Below, in pieces: positions 24,890-39,594 of a DNA stretch of 64,000 nt. Positions within the stretch are counted from its first letter, which is position 1; each line of letters opens with the position of its first letter. Below the pieces are notes generated by a model, which searched no databases, was not told the DNA's origin, and saw nothing but the letters and a program-made list of their open reading frames with translations. Both the position numbers and the translations under genes were made by a program. This stretch comes from Oreocharis arfaki. Lineage: Eukaryota > Chordata > Aves > Passeriformes > Paramythiidae. The DNA lies in assembly GCA_013398015.1 (NCBI GenBank), contig VZRR01003261.1, forward strand, positions 691,641 through 755,640. Direction: 5' to 3'.

Positions 24890-25640
24890 TGAACTCTTTT
24901 TTTTTCTTTCATCCCTGAATTCTCTCCAAACTTTTAACATACTTATTAAAATGCAGACACAAGAACTGAAAGCAGTATTCTAGGCTCAGTTTCAGCAATT
25001 CTATGAACAGATGTAAAATCACCTTCTTATTTTATGCTCTTTATTACAGACCACTTAATCATTACAGAGGAAAACAGAACACAGATTCAGAGGTGGAAAA
25101 CATGATTACTTCCCAGAAGTAAATGGAATGTGCAATTGAAGACACTTGTATCTGCTTCTTTCTTCCTGCTATCAGAGGCCTGTAGGTAAAAGGCTGCCTT
25201 GTGGTTTTGATTGCCATGTCAACTTACTTTCTTACACAGAGCAAAGAGCCAATTTTAGGGACATTTTAATCCAAATGCTATAGCAATCATTTCCTTGACA
25301 TAGAAAATAGTGGCTACCTCTGAACTTCACTCATACCAACCAGCAGCAATCTGTAATTTCTCTTCTGAATCACTGCCCTCCAGATACAGCCCTGCTTCTG
25401 CATGAAGGACCTCAGCCCCTTGTTCCTGGTGCATTCCTGGGCTTTTGGCTGCATTCAAGCCTCTCTTGTTTTCTGCTTCCCAAACATTTCAGATTGCTCT
25501 GTATGATTAGCTCATCTTTGTAATTTACCACTCCTATTTCCAGTATTTGCCAGCATTTTTGTGTTATCTGCCAGCAGCATTAGCAGTGATTTGTTGACCA
25601 GAATAAATACATCCTTTGAAAAAAATGTTATTACCATGTC
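24890..25640 (-). repeat. Probable ancient CR1/L3-like LINE remnants
   Basis: The text from TTCTCTCCAAACTTTTAACA through AAATGCAGACACAAGAACTG and GCAGTATTCTAGGCTCAGTT follows the order of the conserved 'effect on assay / additive' region of CR1-type LINEs read in reverse. TTGTGTTATCTGCCAGCAGC around 25560 fits a later part of the same family. Unrelated sequence lies between. Highly diverged, so boundaries are approximate. Confidence 0.5.
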
Positions 25641-27931
25641 TTTGGGATTCATGTAATCAAAATAAGTTTTTCTTATAAGTTTTTTTCTCATCTTTGGAAA
25701 GTTCCTGATGTACTAAGTACATAAAATAATTATTATACTGGTTGCAAGTGTTATATTTGCCCATATGTAATATGAGCTTGCCAATATCACGGGTTGGTTC
25801 CATGGCAACACCATAATAGGATTAAAAGAGTTACACGAGAGCAAAGTCAATATTATTTGTGTTAGTAAATAGTCATTAGAAGCTTTAATGTTGTTTTACA
25901 ACTGGCTGAATAGTAGCACCAAATGTGTCTCTGAAACCGAAGTGTCACAAACAATTCTTCTGTTCTTCCAGTGGAGACGCTCTCTTCACTCCTGTGCTTT
26001 CTCTTCAGCCTCTGTTTAGTTCCCACTCTTGAAGTAACTACGTGGTCCCATTTTCAACGACCCCAGGCCCTGCTGGACTTTGATTTGTGTTTGTGGCACC
26101 ACATTACATCGACACAACACAGAGCACGGGCTGCAGAGTCTCACCTGTCACTGCCCCGTGCTTCCCCTACGAGCTTTGCTGATCATTTACCTTGTTACCT
26201 TACAATGTTTCTCTGTCCTTTCAGAATATTCTCCTTTGATTTGTGGGCCAGTCAACGTCTTGCATGAGACATCTGAATCTGCCAGTCTACTATTGATTCT
26301 AAAAGATGTGATCATGCATTAGCCGCATTATAAATGACGAAATTGCAAATACCCACCCATATGATCAGTTCCTGACTACTTAACGTGGCTGTAATCATCG
26401 TCCTTTAAAAAGAATTAAATCATTAATCTGCTGGGCCATCTGTGCTTACTCTGAACTATCCTCAAGCTATTTTTTGTTAGTTACATAGTTTTGAGAAATG
26501 GAATTTTACCATTTTTGGAGAAGCTAGGCTGCACTGCAAAATCCTGAAACAATAATAAAAAAATGGTATTAGTAAAATAATTTTATTTTTTTCACTCAAA
26601 ATTCAGCATCTGACTCATCATGACTAAGATTCTTGTGCTGTTAAATACCACATGGAAGGCATTTCAAAAATCTATCTGGTATTAACTACAACCGTTTTTC
26701 AGTCTGGGTGACAAAAATCACATTGCATAAATTTAGTCTTTGAAAGTAAGCCATGCACCTTTTATGAAGGACTTTTATCCAAAATGCTAGAAATTTTACA
26801 GGAAATTAATCATCTTAATTTCTTAAATTAATAGGTGCAAGATTTATTCTTAAATCATGGATACTCCTTTCTAATTAAATTCAAATGTGTTTAATGCATC
26901 TCAGGAGTGTTAAGATAATAAGTAGTCCTTTTCTGGAACTTAACATCCTCGATCCCTGTCAATAATTATATTGGGTGACTAATAAAATATGATGCCAGGC
27001 ATTTTTTAAATCTTTATCTTCCTCCTCTGTCTCATTAGCAAAATGGATAGGTTTGCTCCACAGGCACCACCTAATCTGGAGAATTCAATGTTGTTCAAGG
27101 ACACAGCAAATAAATTTCAGCAGGTATTCCTTCCTGCAACAGTCATATATAAAATGCACTTTTACAGCATCTGCCAGTTGCTCATTGCTGCATAAGATTA
27201 TTGCCATTGTAAAAGCCACCAAAGGCTGGAAGACCAAAAAGGTCTGTCAGGTGTGATCTCCTGACTAGGAGAGCTTTATGCAGTTATCCCATCAAAGACT
27301 ACACTCCTCATAGAGCTCCAGTGTCCAGTAATTGATCCACAGAAGACATGGCACTCATCCATTCCACCAGTGGTCTATCAGAAAATGCTGACATCAAGAG
27401 AGCAAGTTATTTTATAATATAAGACAAAACTTATTTTCAGAAACTGGACTCAGCTCTAGCAGGCCTTTTAACAAAAACCATGCCATTAACGTGAAATTAG
27501 CTAATTTGTTCTTGAGAGTTTAATTTCCTTTCTCAAGTAGACATTACATTACAGTAATTACACCTGCAAGTTAGTAAAAAAAAATGGCAGGATCCTCAGT
27601 CCCTGGGATGATATATAGTCCTCTGGCCCTCATATAAAAGCAAAAGCCATCTCTAGCCACTTGGGTATATCTAAGCATTTGAATGGAGGACTCCAGGGAT
27701 TTCATACTAACTTGAAAGTGGGAGGACAGAACAAGGAATAGGTTGTGATTCATCCAGCTCTTTAAAGTATTTTCATCTTTCTAATTTTAGGTCCTGTAAA
27801 CCATACATTAAACTCAAATTATACCTACCCTGCCAGTGATTGCAATTGCAGAGATACTGCATGCTGATACCCCATCTCTGTCTATGCTACAAGGCATATA
27901 TGTGGTATTTGACCACATTTTACACGCGGTG

Positions 27932-28300
27932 TGTCACAGAGAGTCCCAGAATCTTTTGAGTTGAAAGGGACCCATAAGGATTGTCAAACCCAACTCCCTG
28001 CTCCTTGCAGGACTACCTGGAACTAAACTACATGACTAAGAGCAATGCCCAGATATTCTCTGAACTCTGACAAGCTTAGTGCCATCACCACTTCTCTGGG
28101 AAGCCTATTCCAGTGACCAACCACCCTCTCAGTGGAGAACCTTTTCCTAACTGAAGTCCAGTCTGAGCTTCCCTTGACTCAGCCTTATTCCATTCCCTAA
28201 GGCACCCCTTTGAAAGTCACTATCACACTGCGTCCCTTTATTTTTTCCCCCATCTTATTGAGCTGTAGCCCTTGGCCTGGGCAAGAAGAAAGGTCAATCT
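27932..28300 (-). repeat. CR1 LINE 3' fragment
   Basis: Reads TCACAGAGAGTCCCAGAATC, TTGAAAGGGACCCATAAGGA, AACTCCCTGCTCCTTGCAGG and TCTCTGGGAAGCCTATTCCA in CR1 3'-end order. Minus strand, moderately diverged. Confidence 0.85.
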
Positions 28301-31300
28301 ATACAATGTATAGAAAAGCATGTGGCTGTCCTACAAATCTCCAAACCCAAGGTTTGTCTAGAGACTACTGTCCATATCATCTTACTCTGTGAGTAATCAC
28401 CTATTTGAATTGCAGAGATAGTACAAAGTTAGCAAAGTGTCATAGGATGTATTCAGACTGTTTTACATCACGTGTGTTGATACCTCAAAACTTATTTGCT
28501 TTTACAGAAACAGTATTTTTTGCATTGTTGTTAATTTGCCAATAGCTGCTCATACTTGAAAGAGTACATTTAAAGTCACTATAAGGCACATGGGAAAACC
28601 TGAATACAAAAGGGTCACTTCATCCTGAATAGTAAAAACAACAAACCATGGGAAATAACTCTGCAGTTGGTAGTCACTGGTAAAGTATTGCAGAGGATGT
28701 AGTGTTCATTGCAGTACCATTAATGCTGCATAGCATATGACAGCATTGCTATTCATGAAGTCACGCCTGTGCTGTTTCTGTAGCCTGACAGCACATCTCC
28801 CTACCCCACACTCTGTCCTGTCATCACTGGAGGTACCCAAGTGCTTTTACTCCAGGCATATGCTAACCTGACATCATCCCCATTTTAAATCCGAGCCAGC
28901 AGCACCCATTGGTCCATTTATAGTCATGTGCCCCAAAACTAGCATAATTAGAATATACTTTCAGACCTATTTGCTGTCTTATTGTGTATTAACACCTGAA
29001 TATCATCAACAAAGAAAGCAACCAGCCCCTCTCAGACAGATCTTCTCCCTACTTCAAGTCTGTTACCAAAGTGACATTTAGACTGGAATGCATTCAGGCT
29101 GCTAGCAAACCTGTTAGGGAATTAATTATTGAGCATTGCTCCTGTCCTAAATAACACTATAGGCAATGACATACATTTGGACTTTTTGTTGTAGTGGCAG
29201 AGATAGCACACCAGTAAGCTCATCATCTTTCCAAGTTCTCTTCACCCCACACTCCACAGTAAAACACCAGCAGCATCCTGGTGAGATGAAATTCCAGCTG
29301 TGCTCTTTGCCTTCCTCTGTCTTGCAGCCCCACCACTGACTCCCATATTCAACACCATCACCACATAGCAGAATCTGCTGATGCATTCTTCTACCTCTCA
29401 TATTTTCTTGTTGTACCTCGATCATGCCAGGCTTGAGGGAACATTAGCTTTCCTGTCAAACAGCTCTGCAGGAAGTCTCAGATTCCTTCTCTGTGGCCTA
29501 AAGCACCTTACAGAATATCTGAATCAAAAACTATTTTGTCTATTCAAGTTCTAAAATTTATCACATAATTTGGCACTTGTGAAGTAATCCTCCAGCAGAC
29601 ACTGTACAATTCCAGGTTCCCTACATCTAATTGATTTTTATATTACTGCAGGCTAATAATCTCCATAGAGCCTCTGAAAAACCCAAGCGATGATTTCATT
29701 TGAGCACTTTGTAAAAGTACTCGAGCAAGTACTTTTTGGGCTGTAGTGCTGATCCTGTCCAGCTCTGTTCTTGTTCAGTTTATTCCCACTACCCATCAGC
29801 AGCACTGACACAGCCATACATGGCTGGTCAGACCTGGGGAAAGTAACTGAGGAAAAATAAAAGATTTTATCCGAATTAGTTCTCTGAGCAGTTCAATCTG
29901 CATTCACATAACAGAAGGAGCGATGTAAACTGAGCAGAGGGAGCTACTCCAGCCATCACTGTTGCAGAGAGAAATGCTTGTGAGCTACAGTGTACACTTA
30001 AAGCAATCACAAATATGCTTTTCTGTTTGGCCAATGTCATTTGTAGTACTGAGAGTAATAGAAAATGTGAGAAACTATATCGTCCTTTTGCTGTGTAATC
30101 ACAATCTTCATAAAGGATTTGTAAGTCAAGATATAACTACGGACCAACAATTTTCAGACAGTTCTTCCTGCCCTGGGCTGTGGAATAAGAAATACATATG
30201 CAGAATGCCAGCAGGACAAGTTTATTGCATTTTTTAAGAGTTTGTTCCAAGATTCATTCATGCAGTAGATTTTAAAGTGTACATTTTCAAATCATTGAGT
30301 GAATTTATACATTGTATTCATACTTACACATAGTGGGGGTCTGTGTATTTATATATCTATGTGTGGTGTGTGTATTTATTTTTATCTAAATATCTCTAAA
30401 ACATAGTTACTCTGCCATAGTACTAAAATAAGCTTGTACAGAAGAGAGCATTGGATAGTGTCCTCTAGAGAATTGCTTTACAAGAGCCAAACCACATAAT
30501 TTGTATACTGAGTTAATTTCAAGAAAGGTATGGGTATGAGCTTTTTTTTTTTACAAAATCATGGTCTAGTGACTTTTCTGAAAACAGTACTTTTGCCTTT
30601 ACAAAGAAGCAGCAGCTTATATTATTCTTTCATGAGTAAGTTTGTGTGAGTATATATATGAAAGAGAAATATAGGTTGATTACTGTTGGAGGGCCTCTTC
30701 AGCTTACCATTTTATTTTGCAGTTTATATTTTATTTCCTTAAGAGGAGCATTGAAGTTTGTGCTCCAAATAAATTCTTTATTTAAAAACTGACAAAATAT
30801 TTAAATATCTGGTTAATATAATAGAAGAACTAATAAGCTAAAGTGTTACGAACTGAAAAAATTATTATAGACAAATCTGAAATATACACAAACTAAAGCA
30901 TCACCTTAGTTACCTTTCCCTGTTAGATGCATCACTGCATGCACAAAGTCATGTAGCTCAAATCAATGTCCTCACTTAAGCTATGCTCTGGAAAAAAAAT
31001 GGGAGTTTTGACTGCATAGAAATATAATAAGAATTCCACAATGTGACCTATAGTTTTTACTGAAATAAATTAATGGGTGGCATGCAGATGCCAAGATTAA
31101 ACAGAGTAATAACAAAACATTAGTAAGCACTTTTAGTGTAATTAAATTTTTGATGTATTACAATTTTTAGTGCATAATTATTTTTGAAGGAACTGGAGAG
31201 TAATACTGGATCACACTCTTACTCAATCTAGTTACTAAAGAATAAAGTGTGGTGATACTTTTAAATTCTATTGCAGAATAATGATGTATTGTCCATCACA

Positions 31301-33934
31301 GATAATGATGGCAAGGTTTTTCCCATCTGATAATCACTCATAGTGATTACCTAATAAAAGGACAATCCTTGGTACTGCAAGAACCTCTGGTCAGTCTAGA
31401 ATGTAAGCAAGCATTAAAATGTGCTATATAAAGCATCTCAGCTTGCAAGTGACCTTGAATCTGCTTCCTTATTGCTGGAGGTTGGGATTGTTCCATGGCT
31501 GTGTTCCCAGTCTGCATCAAGAGGCTGCTGATAACATCAATCTTATACACGAGTCTTTAAAACTATTTTTGATGTTGGCCTTGAACAAGTCTAATAATTT
31601 CACTTAATCACCTCTGTTTCTACACAAAAACTGGAATCTAGGCTGACTTCTAATTTTTCATTCTTGTGAAATCCAGCCATAGTTTTTTTGTCCGCCATCA
31701 AATATCTGGAATCACAATTAGGTAAAATATGTCAGATGCCCTGTGACTCCCAGCCATCTTTATTGTATAGAAGTTCTAAGAGCAGAATAAATTCTGTTTG
31801 ACTGAGAGGTCAGCCCTTGGAAAGAAAAATGAGAAGTGTGTTCATTCGCATATTCAAACATGCAAATTGAATGCATCCAAGTTGCGTTATTTGTCTCCTA
31901 ATGAGAATGACCTTTCCTGCTGATGGGAAAAAGCAATTTAAATTAGGCATGTGAAAGTCATGGAAAATATGAAATTCCAACTCTTTAACAAAACAGGTCA
32001 ACTGCTTGATCCTGTGAGTTAAAAAATAGTCAATGTCATATTGAACCCCCAAATCCCAGTGCTCTTTAGGACAACCAGATTAGGTTCAATATCTGAATTT
32101 TGCTACTCAGATGTATCTCTGATAACACTTGTTGCCTAGCAAAACTTCCTCTTCCCAGTCCTTTGTGAAGAACATCTAAACAGTTCTGCCACCACTAATG
32201 TGGCTCAAGTTAACACCACAACATCTTCATAATTAATTTGCATAACAAAATATGAAGCTTTAAAATTCAAAGAGCAAGTCACCTGCCCAAGGCTACAAAG
32301 AGGATGTTACTACATCAGGACTGAAACTCAGTTACATCTGGTCTTTGGTCCTGTGCAGATCAAGTTTCTTTCAATACCAAAGTTGAAACAGAAAGAAGCC
32401 ACGATCAATTTACCAAGAAAAGGAACATTAAGATCACATAGCTGGTGTCGTTCTCCTTCTGTGAACGCCAAAGAAAACAAGTCCTGCATATGGGCAGCTC
32501 ATCTGTAGACAGATACCATCATCGCTTCTAGTGCCATGCATGAATATGCATTAGCTATTGTCTGTCCTAGGGAAAAAAAAGGAAAAAAATACATATGGTC
32601 AAATTGCTGATATGCTTCTCTTCCTTTCAAGCTTCCTCTTTCATCTGCAGAGCTCAAAACCAGGCAGTAGCGTCACCACATAGGTAACAGGTCTTAGAAC
32701 TGGAACCACTCAAGTGCAGGACTCAGGACTAATTAAAGTGCTCAGAATTCAAACCATCATCTCGACATGCCTTTGAAGCAAGGGCACAGTTATTTATTCT
32801 TGTTATTGTTGTTTCTTCTCCATTATGGTGCTGCAGGAGTCCCCCATCAGAGATCAGGGCCCCATATTGTGAGGATTTAAACACTTAATGAAAATATCAC
32901 ACCTGCAGTTAAGAATTTACAACTGCAATTATAAGATGAAGAATAAAACTGTCTCTTCAGTTGATTTCTGTAATCATAAAATCCTAAATGATACTAACAT
33001 GTGCCTCATTTTAAGTGTGTGTTTTCCCATGAATACTTAGAGGAATAGGATGCAGTAAGCTTAACACTGCCATTCTGGAAGTGCATCCAGACGAATGTGT
33101 GTTGTCCTAAAAATAGATTTCTTACCTTTGCCACCAGTAAACAAGGAGGAAATTTCCACTGAGGAAAAAAAATTCAAGCTGTACAGACTCAGCCAGCTCC
33201 TTAGGCACACACATACAGTTGTGTAGGCTTCATTCTTAACATTAACTTACTTGTTAGCATGCTTTGCTTCTTAGAAAATTATTCAGGACAGCAAAGAAGA
33301 AAAACCCTTTCATGACAAACAATGTAGTTACACAAAAATGGGTTTTGTAATTGTTCCTGTTTTCACCTGTGTTTCAAAACCTATTTCAGATTGGGCAACA
33401 GAAGGGCCAGCTGTAACTGTTGAATAATGAATTTTCCTTTGAAGCAGCATGGGAAATAACCCTGACACAGTAATTTCTGTAATCTGCTAATGCTGTAGTT
33501 CCATAACTGGTTTTGGGTGATCTTGCTCTGTGCTGCAGCTGGAAGAAGTTCTTTTCCCTTTCCCACAGCTAGCTACCTCTTGGTGTAACTGAATCAAAAT
33601 TAAGCCAGCCCAATTTAAAAACTTTTTCGTTTCATTCTGATCAAATCTTGAATTTGATGCATTATGCCATGACTCGTGGTGTTAACATGGGGAGATACAT
33701 TACCTGGACAAATGCGTGGCAGATTGACCTGAAGTAGCTGCAAAACTGCAGGTTTGAAAGATGGCAATCACTTGAAAGGGAAGTCATGAAGTGAAGGAGT
33801 AGATTAGGGTGGTATCTAGTGTCAGATACTGACAGACACATACTGTGTAAACACGAGGTTACTTAAGGTCATGTGACTACGGTTTTGTTTTGCTGCCGTG
33901 ACCTTTGCATGAGTCACCTAATGAGGTATCTCCA

Positions 33935-33980
33935 AGGCCATTGCCTGCAGCTAAGCCAGGCCATTGCCTGCAGCTAAGCC
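33935..33980. repeat. 23-bp tandem duplication (two copies)
   Basis: A 23-bp unit beginning AGGCCATTGCCTGCAGCTAA occurs at 33935-33957 and again, base for base, at 33958-33980. Confidence 0.95.
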
Positions 33981-36120
33981 GGTCATGGAAGGCAGCCTTT
34001 TCATCTTGGGTTAAGGGAATCAAAGGCACTGATCATCTTGTCCTGATGCAGAAGCCTAAGATGAATCAGACGAAGTTTTTTCTCTAAAAGTCATTATTTC
34101 GCTCCATTTGACTATAAACAGAGAGCGAGGTGACTGGCTCAGCTGTAGATGTCTGTCTAAACTGAGGGAGAAGAACTCTGTTGTCTGCCAGGCTTAGATC
34201 AGTGTGGCTATTTCAAAGTACTTTGAGAGAAGGGTCTGTAACTAGAGATGTGGCAGGCACAGTCACTGCTGCACTCTGCTTATGGCCATGTAAGTAGAGC
34301 TCCTGATCAGGAACTGTACCTTAAATCAATACTAGATTATACATAATAACATCATGCTTTATAAGAACTGGGATTAAAATGTAGAATGGCAGCCAACGTG
34401 TATGAATTTATATCACTGTTTCAGGACAAGGCTGCTGACACCTTGGAGAGACCTCCCAATGCTTTGTTGAATTTGGATCAGACACACATCACAGTTCGCA
34501 TGTTTAGCAAAGCCTCAGAAAAAATGCAGTAAGACTTTTGTAATAGCTAGGAGCACCCCACTGAGCTGAAAAAGCAGCTGGGGATTGTCCCTGGAAATGA
34601 TCACCCTACACCATGTACCAAAGAGACAGTGCCAGCAGCAGGATGAACAGTAGCGCTGCTCACTGCTACTGCTGCAACTGCTCCTGTGTCAGTGCCACAT
34701 GTGCTCTTGCCACTGTCTTCACTTTTATAAATAAATAAACAAGCAGGTAAAAATTGACTTTAACAAAGTAACAGCACCTGTTAAGTTTAGGGAATTTGTT
34801 CGTTGAATTCAAGCCTTCCCAGGCATTTATTCTGGAATGTCACTACTAAGTATTCTTTTTCTAAAGTTCCCTTGTACTAAAGAAATAGCTAATCAAGACA
34901 TCTTCAGGGAACAGAATTACAACTGGTATGTTAAAGCTAAGTAATTAACAACAAAGGAGAAAGAACAGAGGGAAAAGGATCCCTTGGTATGTATTTACAG
35001 GTTTTTTATGAAAACTGCCTTCTAAATGACAATACAATACAAGTGTTGATTAAATAAGGTTTGTGTTTAGCTCAAAGTCTCCCACAGAGACAATTCTTGG
35101 CACAGAAGTTTTGATTATACAAATTTTGTATGAAAAATGCAAAGTGCCATAATGTGGGACTTTGATCAATGGTGCTATTCTGATTTACAACTGTTTTTTT
35201 TAAAACTATGATGTGCACAAAACACTAATTTAAAAGTTCATTTTAGTTGCAATTTACCTGTTCCTTTTAATAGCAAGAAAGTAATCTGATTGCATTTTTT
35301 CAGTCATCCTTGTGCGACGCATTAGATAATCTCCTTATAGTTTAAAACTAAAAATGTTAATGGATTGGGAAAATGGGTTTCTGCTTTCACTCAGCATATC
35401 TGTCTTTTTTATGCTTGTCTTTTGGATCATTTATATAAATAATAACCTTTAGTACCCACTCCTTCCTTCCAATGAACTAAAAGATATTAATGATTAAAAT
35501 CAGTGAATATGCATCTTCTCCCTACTCGAGTTTTGCCAGCTGAGATCTCCACTTTCAGCTGCTGCTTTTTTGGAGGGGAGAGGGAGAGCTACAGACATCC
35601 CCGTGTGAAATACTTATGGTTACTTCCTAATTTGTCTCAATCAAACAGCCTAAATTAGCTTAAACTAATAGTAGATCTCTTTTAAGGAGTATCACCAGTG
35701 AGCACTGACTGAAATGACATTGATTTCAGGGACTAAAAGACAGCAATTACATGAAAAACTCAGCAAACAGCTTTCGGTCAGCAGATCTGTTGGGGCAGCC
35801 CCAGAGAAGAAGCAGGAATTACCCATCAAGGGGAGGTGCTGTGGGTGGGAACTTCCTCAGCAGACAAACCTGGAGATGCAGGAGGGTATACTTGTGTGGT
35901 TTTAGTCTCAGGATGATGGAAAGAAACCCATTTTGTACAAAGGCAGCAGAGAGAAGATAAATGACCAGCCCAACATCGGGTACAAAGATGATGGAAATGT
36001 GGGAGAAAGTGCCAGAACTGATATTTTTCTGGACTCTTTGTGTAGTCAGTTTTCAGCATACCTGGCTAAGCTGTCTAAAGACCAAGACTGCAGGAATTAC
36101 TTAGCACATAGACTCTGGAA

Positions 36121-36200
36121 ATAAAAACCCCAAAACAAAAACAAAGAACCCAAAAACAAGCAAGCAAACAAACAAACCCAACAAACCAACAACCAAAAAT
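36121..36200 (+). repeat. A-rich (CAAA)n-like simple repeat
   Basis: About 80 bases of CAAA, CCAAAA and CAAACAAG units with almost no T. It could be the decayed tail of a retroposon, but no element body is visible upstream. Confidence 0.85.
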
Positions 36201-38682
36201 GATTCTGAGCATCAGGGATGTATCTTTTAAACACCAAGGAAACCACTTTCTTCACCGACCAATACCTTCTTCAATAGGTAGGACTGAAACACATCTGAAG
36301 AGCCAGCAACTTTGCACTGCCTTGAGACTCTGGAAAATGTCTTCCAGAAGAAAATTGTCCTTCCGCAGACAATCCTTCCCAGCAGACCGAATTTCATTTC
36401 TGCTGATCCCAGTGATGACAGTACGACATGGGGAGAGGCAGTACCTCCAGTAGATGGATGCTGTGCTGGGTACTCATAGCAGAGCAGCTTACACTGTTCT
36501 GAGGCTCTCAGTGCTTGGGAAAAATTCCTTCTGGCAAGAAGCTTTTAGTTTGTAGAGTCAAAAAAGGCTTTGTATTTAAAGCCATGTTCTTACATTAATC
36601 AGGCTGTTTTCTCCATTGATGAGAACAAAGAGCGACCCTTATGAGCTCAGTCTAAAAGTCTTTCTGGTGCTGCTTTGATATTTCCTGTGGTGATAAATAT
36701 TCTCAATAGCTGCAAATTACAAAAGAGCCAGAATATACCTGTGTGCATTATGTGGTCACAAAGGCACATTTTCATGGCATGTGGGAGGTGATCAGGAGAC
36801 AATAGCAGCCAGGCAGCTAAAGGAATTGTATTCTTCTCACTCTGCTAAGGGCTGGGAAATAATCCATGAATACAAAGTAATAGGAAAGGAAATCTGGTAA
36901 CAAAGATTATCTCAGCAGGAAGCAACAACTCTATATGAACTTTCATTTCCAGTGAATCATGCCATTATGCTCAATTTCATTGCAAATGTGAAGCCTGCCC
37001 TCGTGGCTTCTTCTCTGATGTGGGATCACTTTGTCAAAACAAAGGACTGTTACAAAATGTTCCCTCAATTCCAAATTCCTGTTTGGTAAGTGATGCTCAC
37101 GTGATGCAGAGATCTAAACGTGAAATTTGTGAAATGAAAACTGGATTTCCTCCCTTTTCTGGTATTTAGACAACACAGGAATGTTGGAAGAGTCCTTGGC
37201 AGGCGTTTCTAATTTATTCGCATTTTAGATCTTAAGAAGACTGTATTTGCCAGATACTTGAAGCCAAATTGGTAAATGTAAAATAATAAGCCATGATATT
37301 CTGGGACAGGATCTAAAATATTTGTTGTAATGTATTTCTTTTGATATAGCATCAATAGATTTGAATGCTAGATTAGTCTATTAAGCAGATTGGTATTTCT
37401 TTAAGTATTACGTTTTCTTGACTATGATATCCATGTTTTGTCTGAAATATTGTTTTAATTCTTTGAAAGTATTTTTACTTCAAAACCAGGTAATAATAAT
37501 TCTATACATATAGTTTTTGCAAAAGTAACATTCCCATTTTCACCCAATTTGGGATTATGGGGTTCAGCAAAATACATGCTCTCCCCATTTTGCTTTGTGA
37601 CATGAATTATTGAAGGAGGCAAATATTGGCATTTTCTCTCTTTGAAGATACATGATATTTCCCATTATTTGAAAGCTCTCTTGCCCTGAATAACAAATTA
37701 CATGATGAGACACAAGGAAGATGCAAATCTTAGAGTTCTAAAAGCACCTAATATTTTCTCAAATTATATTCAGCTGTATTTATCTTGCACTCTGGCATGC
37801 TGCTGGATTACTGTTATCAATAAATCTATAAATAGGATGCAAAAGGCATGTGAGCTGTCTGTGCATGAATAAAGAGTGGCCTGGCAATAAATTACAACAT
37901 AATATATAGTTTAAAATGTAGCAAAAGGAATGCCTTGACAAATCAATGCAACATATTTTGTCAGTGAGGATGAAAGATTCATTATGCATCAGCCTTGAGA
38001 AAGCTGAATTTCTGAGGCATGGGTCATCTAGGACATATGATGTAATCAGAGAATATGGAAACACGCATAGAAAGACAAGAATAATCTTCTGAATAATAAA
38101 GCCATATTAAATTTTCAGGTAAAATGTAAGTCCTATGCAGTACTTCATTGTCCAAAAGAGGTCAGGAGTACCACGACAAGCAAAATGAAACCTGACTTCC
38201 TCTGGGTGTGGTCCCCATAGCAGGTTCAAGACCAACCCTTTTTCTGAAACTGGGTCATGTGTGCTGGCTTTCATTTGTGTTTTTCTCATGTCTGCTAAGG
38301 TCTAAGCTCATCTTGAGGCTCTTTTTTCAGCCAAGAAATTCTTTCCTCTGCCCAGTTTTCAATGAAACTTGGGAAGATTCAGCGTTTTGGGGAACTCCAG
38401 GCATCTGCCAGACGAGACTGGCACACACTCAGAAGGCTCCATAAGCCTAGAGCACAGCAGAGACTAAAAATAAGACTGACCAATTGGTTTTCCTGCTGAC
38501 AACAGCAAACTGCCTTCGGACATTTAATTTCCCCTGATCACATAGACGACAGACAAGCTGTCACCAGCTGTGCAGAGCCAGGAAGATGCATGCCGGTGGT
38601 ATGCACACAGGTCTCAGCAGTGGCATCAACCTTGTCCTGCATGCTGTTGGGGCTGGAAATGCCCTGGGAGAAGCTGGCACGT

Positions 38683-39350
38683 GTCACAGAATCCCAGAAT
38701 GGGTCGGGTTGGAAGGCACCACAGTGGGTCATCTGGTCCAACCTCCCTGCTCAAGCAGGGTCATCCCAGAGCACACGGCACAGGATTGCATCAGAGGGCT
38801 CTGGAATACCTGCAGTAAGGGAGACTCCACACCTTCTCAGGGCAATCTGTTTCAGTGCATGGTCACCCACACAACGGAGTTCTTCGTCATATTTAGGTGG
38901 AACTTCTGTGAATCAGTTTCTACCTTTTGCCTCTTGTGCTAATGCTTGGTACCACTGAGAAGAGCCTGGTCCATCTTCTTGGCACCCTGCCATAGATATT
39001 TATTTACATTAATGAGGTTCCCTCTCTTTTAGAGGCTGAACAGGCCCTCCTCCCTCAGCCTATCCTCATAAGAGAGATGCTCCAGTCCCTTAATCCTCTT
39101 TGTACCCTCCACTGGACTTGCCCCAGGAGATCCATGTCTCTCTTGTACTGAGGAGCCCAGAACTGCACACAGCACTCCAGCTGTGCCTCACAAAGGCTGA
39201 GCAGAGAGGCAGGATCACCTCCCTGACCTGCTGGCATTGCTCTTCCAAACGCATTCGAGGATCCCAAGGCCTTCTTGGCCACAATGACAAACTGCTGGCT
39301 CATGGACAGCTTGTCATCCATCAGCACCCCCAAGTTCCTCTGCAGAAGGA
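38683..39350 (-). repeat. Long CR1 LINE 3' fragment upstream of NOM1
   Basis: Starts GTCACAGAATCCCAGAATGG and extends through AACAGGCCCTCCTCCCTCAG, CTTGTACTGAGGAGCCCAGA and CAGCACCCCCAAGTTCCTCT. About 670 bp of CR1 ORF2 end plus 3' UTR, minus strand. The open frames of 100-156 codons here are decayed CR1 reverse-transcriptase remnants or shadows, not host genes. Confidence 0.92.
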
Positions 39351-39594
39351 CATGGACATGGATGTTGGCTCTGGCACACTCAGGAAGAGACACCTGAGAT
39401 TGGCAGGGTTGGAAGTGGCTTACAACGTGAGTCTTGGCAGGTGGAGGAGAGGCCAGGGGCTGGTGTCCCTCAGCTCCTCAAGAGGCATCAGCGAGATCCT
39501 CGTGCCCTGTGGGAGCCTTGTGATCACAGCCAGGGCTGCGAGTGACAAATTGTTCCAGTTCCTGATGTAAGAAGAGGGGCAAGCCTTGTGTTTC

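Larger units (their letters stand above)
20461..38682. other. LMBR1-NOM1 intergenic region, no gene found
   Basis: About 18 kb with only short open frames and no recognisable protein, tRNA or rRNA. It holds an old CR1-like stretch (24890-25640), a CR1 fragment (27932-28300), an AT dinucleotide tract (23901), a CAAA-type tract (36121), a hairpin (21481) and a tandem duplication (33935). The rest looks like unique AT-rich DNA. Confidence 0.75.

Noticed and set aside
39100..39570. 156-codon plus-strand open frame and overlapping minus-strand frames upstream of NOM1
   Set aside because: Most of it (to about 39350) overlaps a CR1 3' fragment; the minus-strand frame resembles the decayed end of the CR1 reverse transcriptase, so it is not a host gene.
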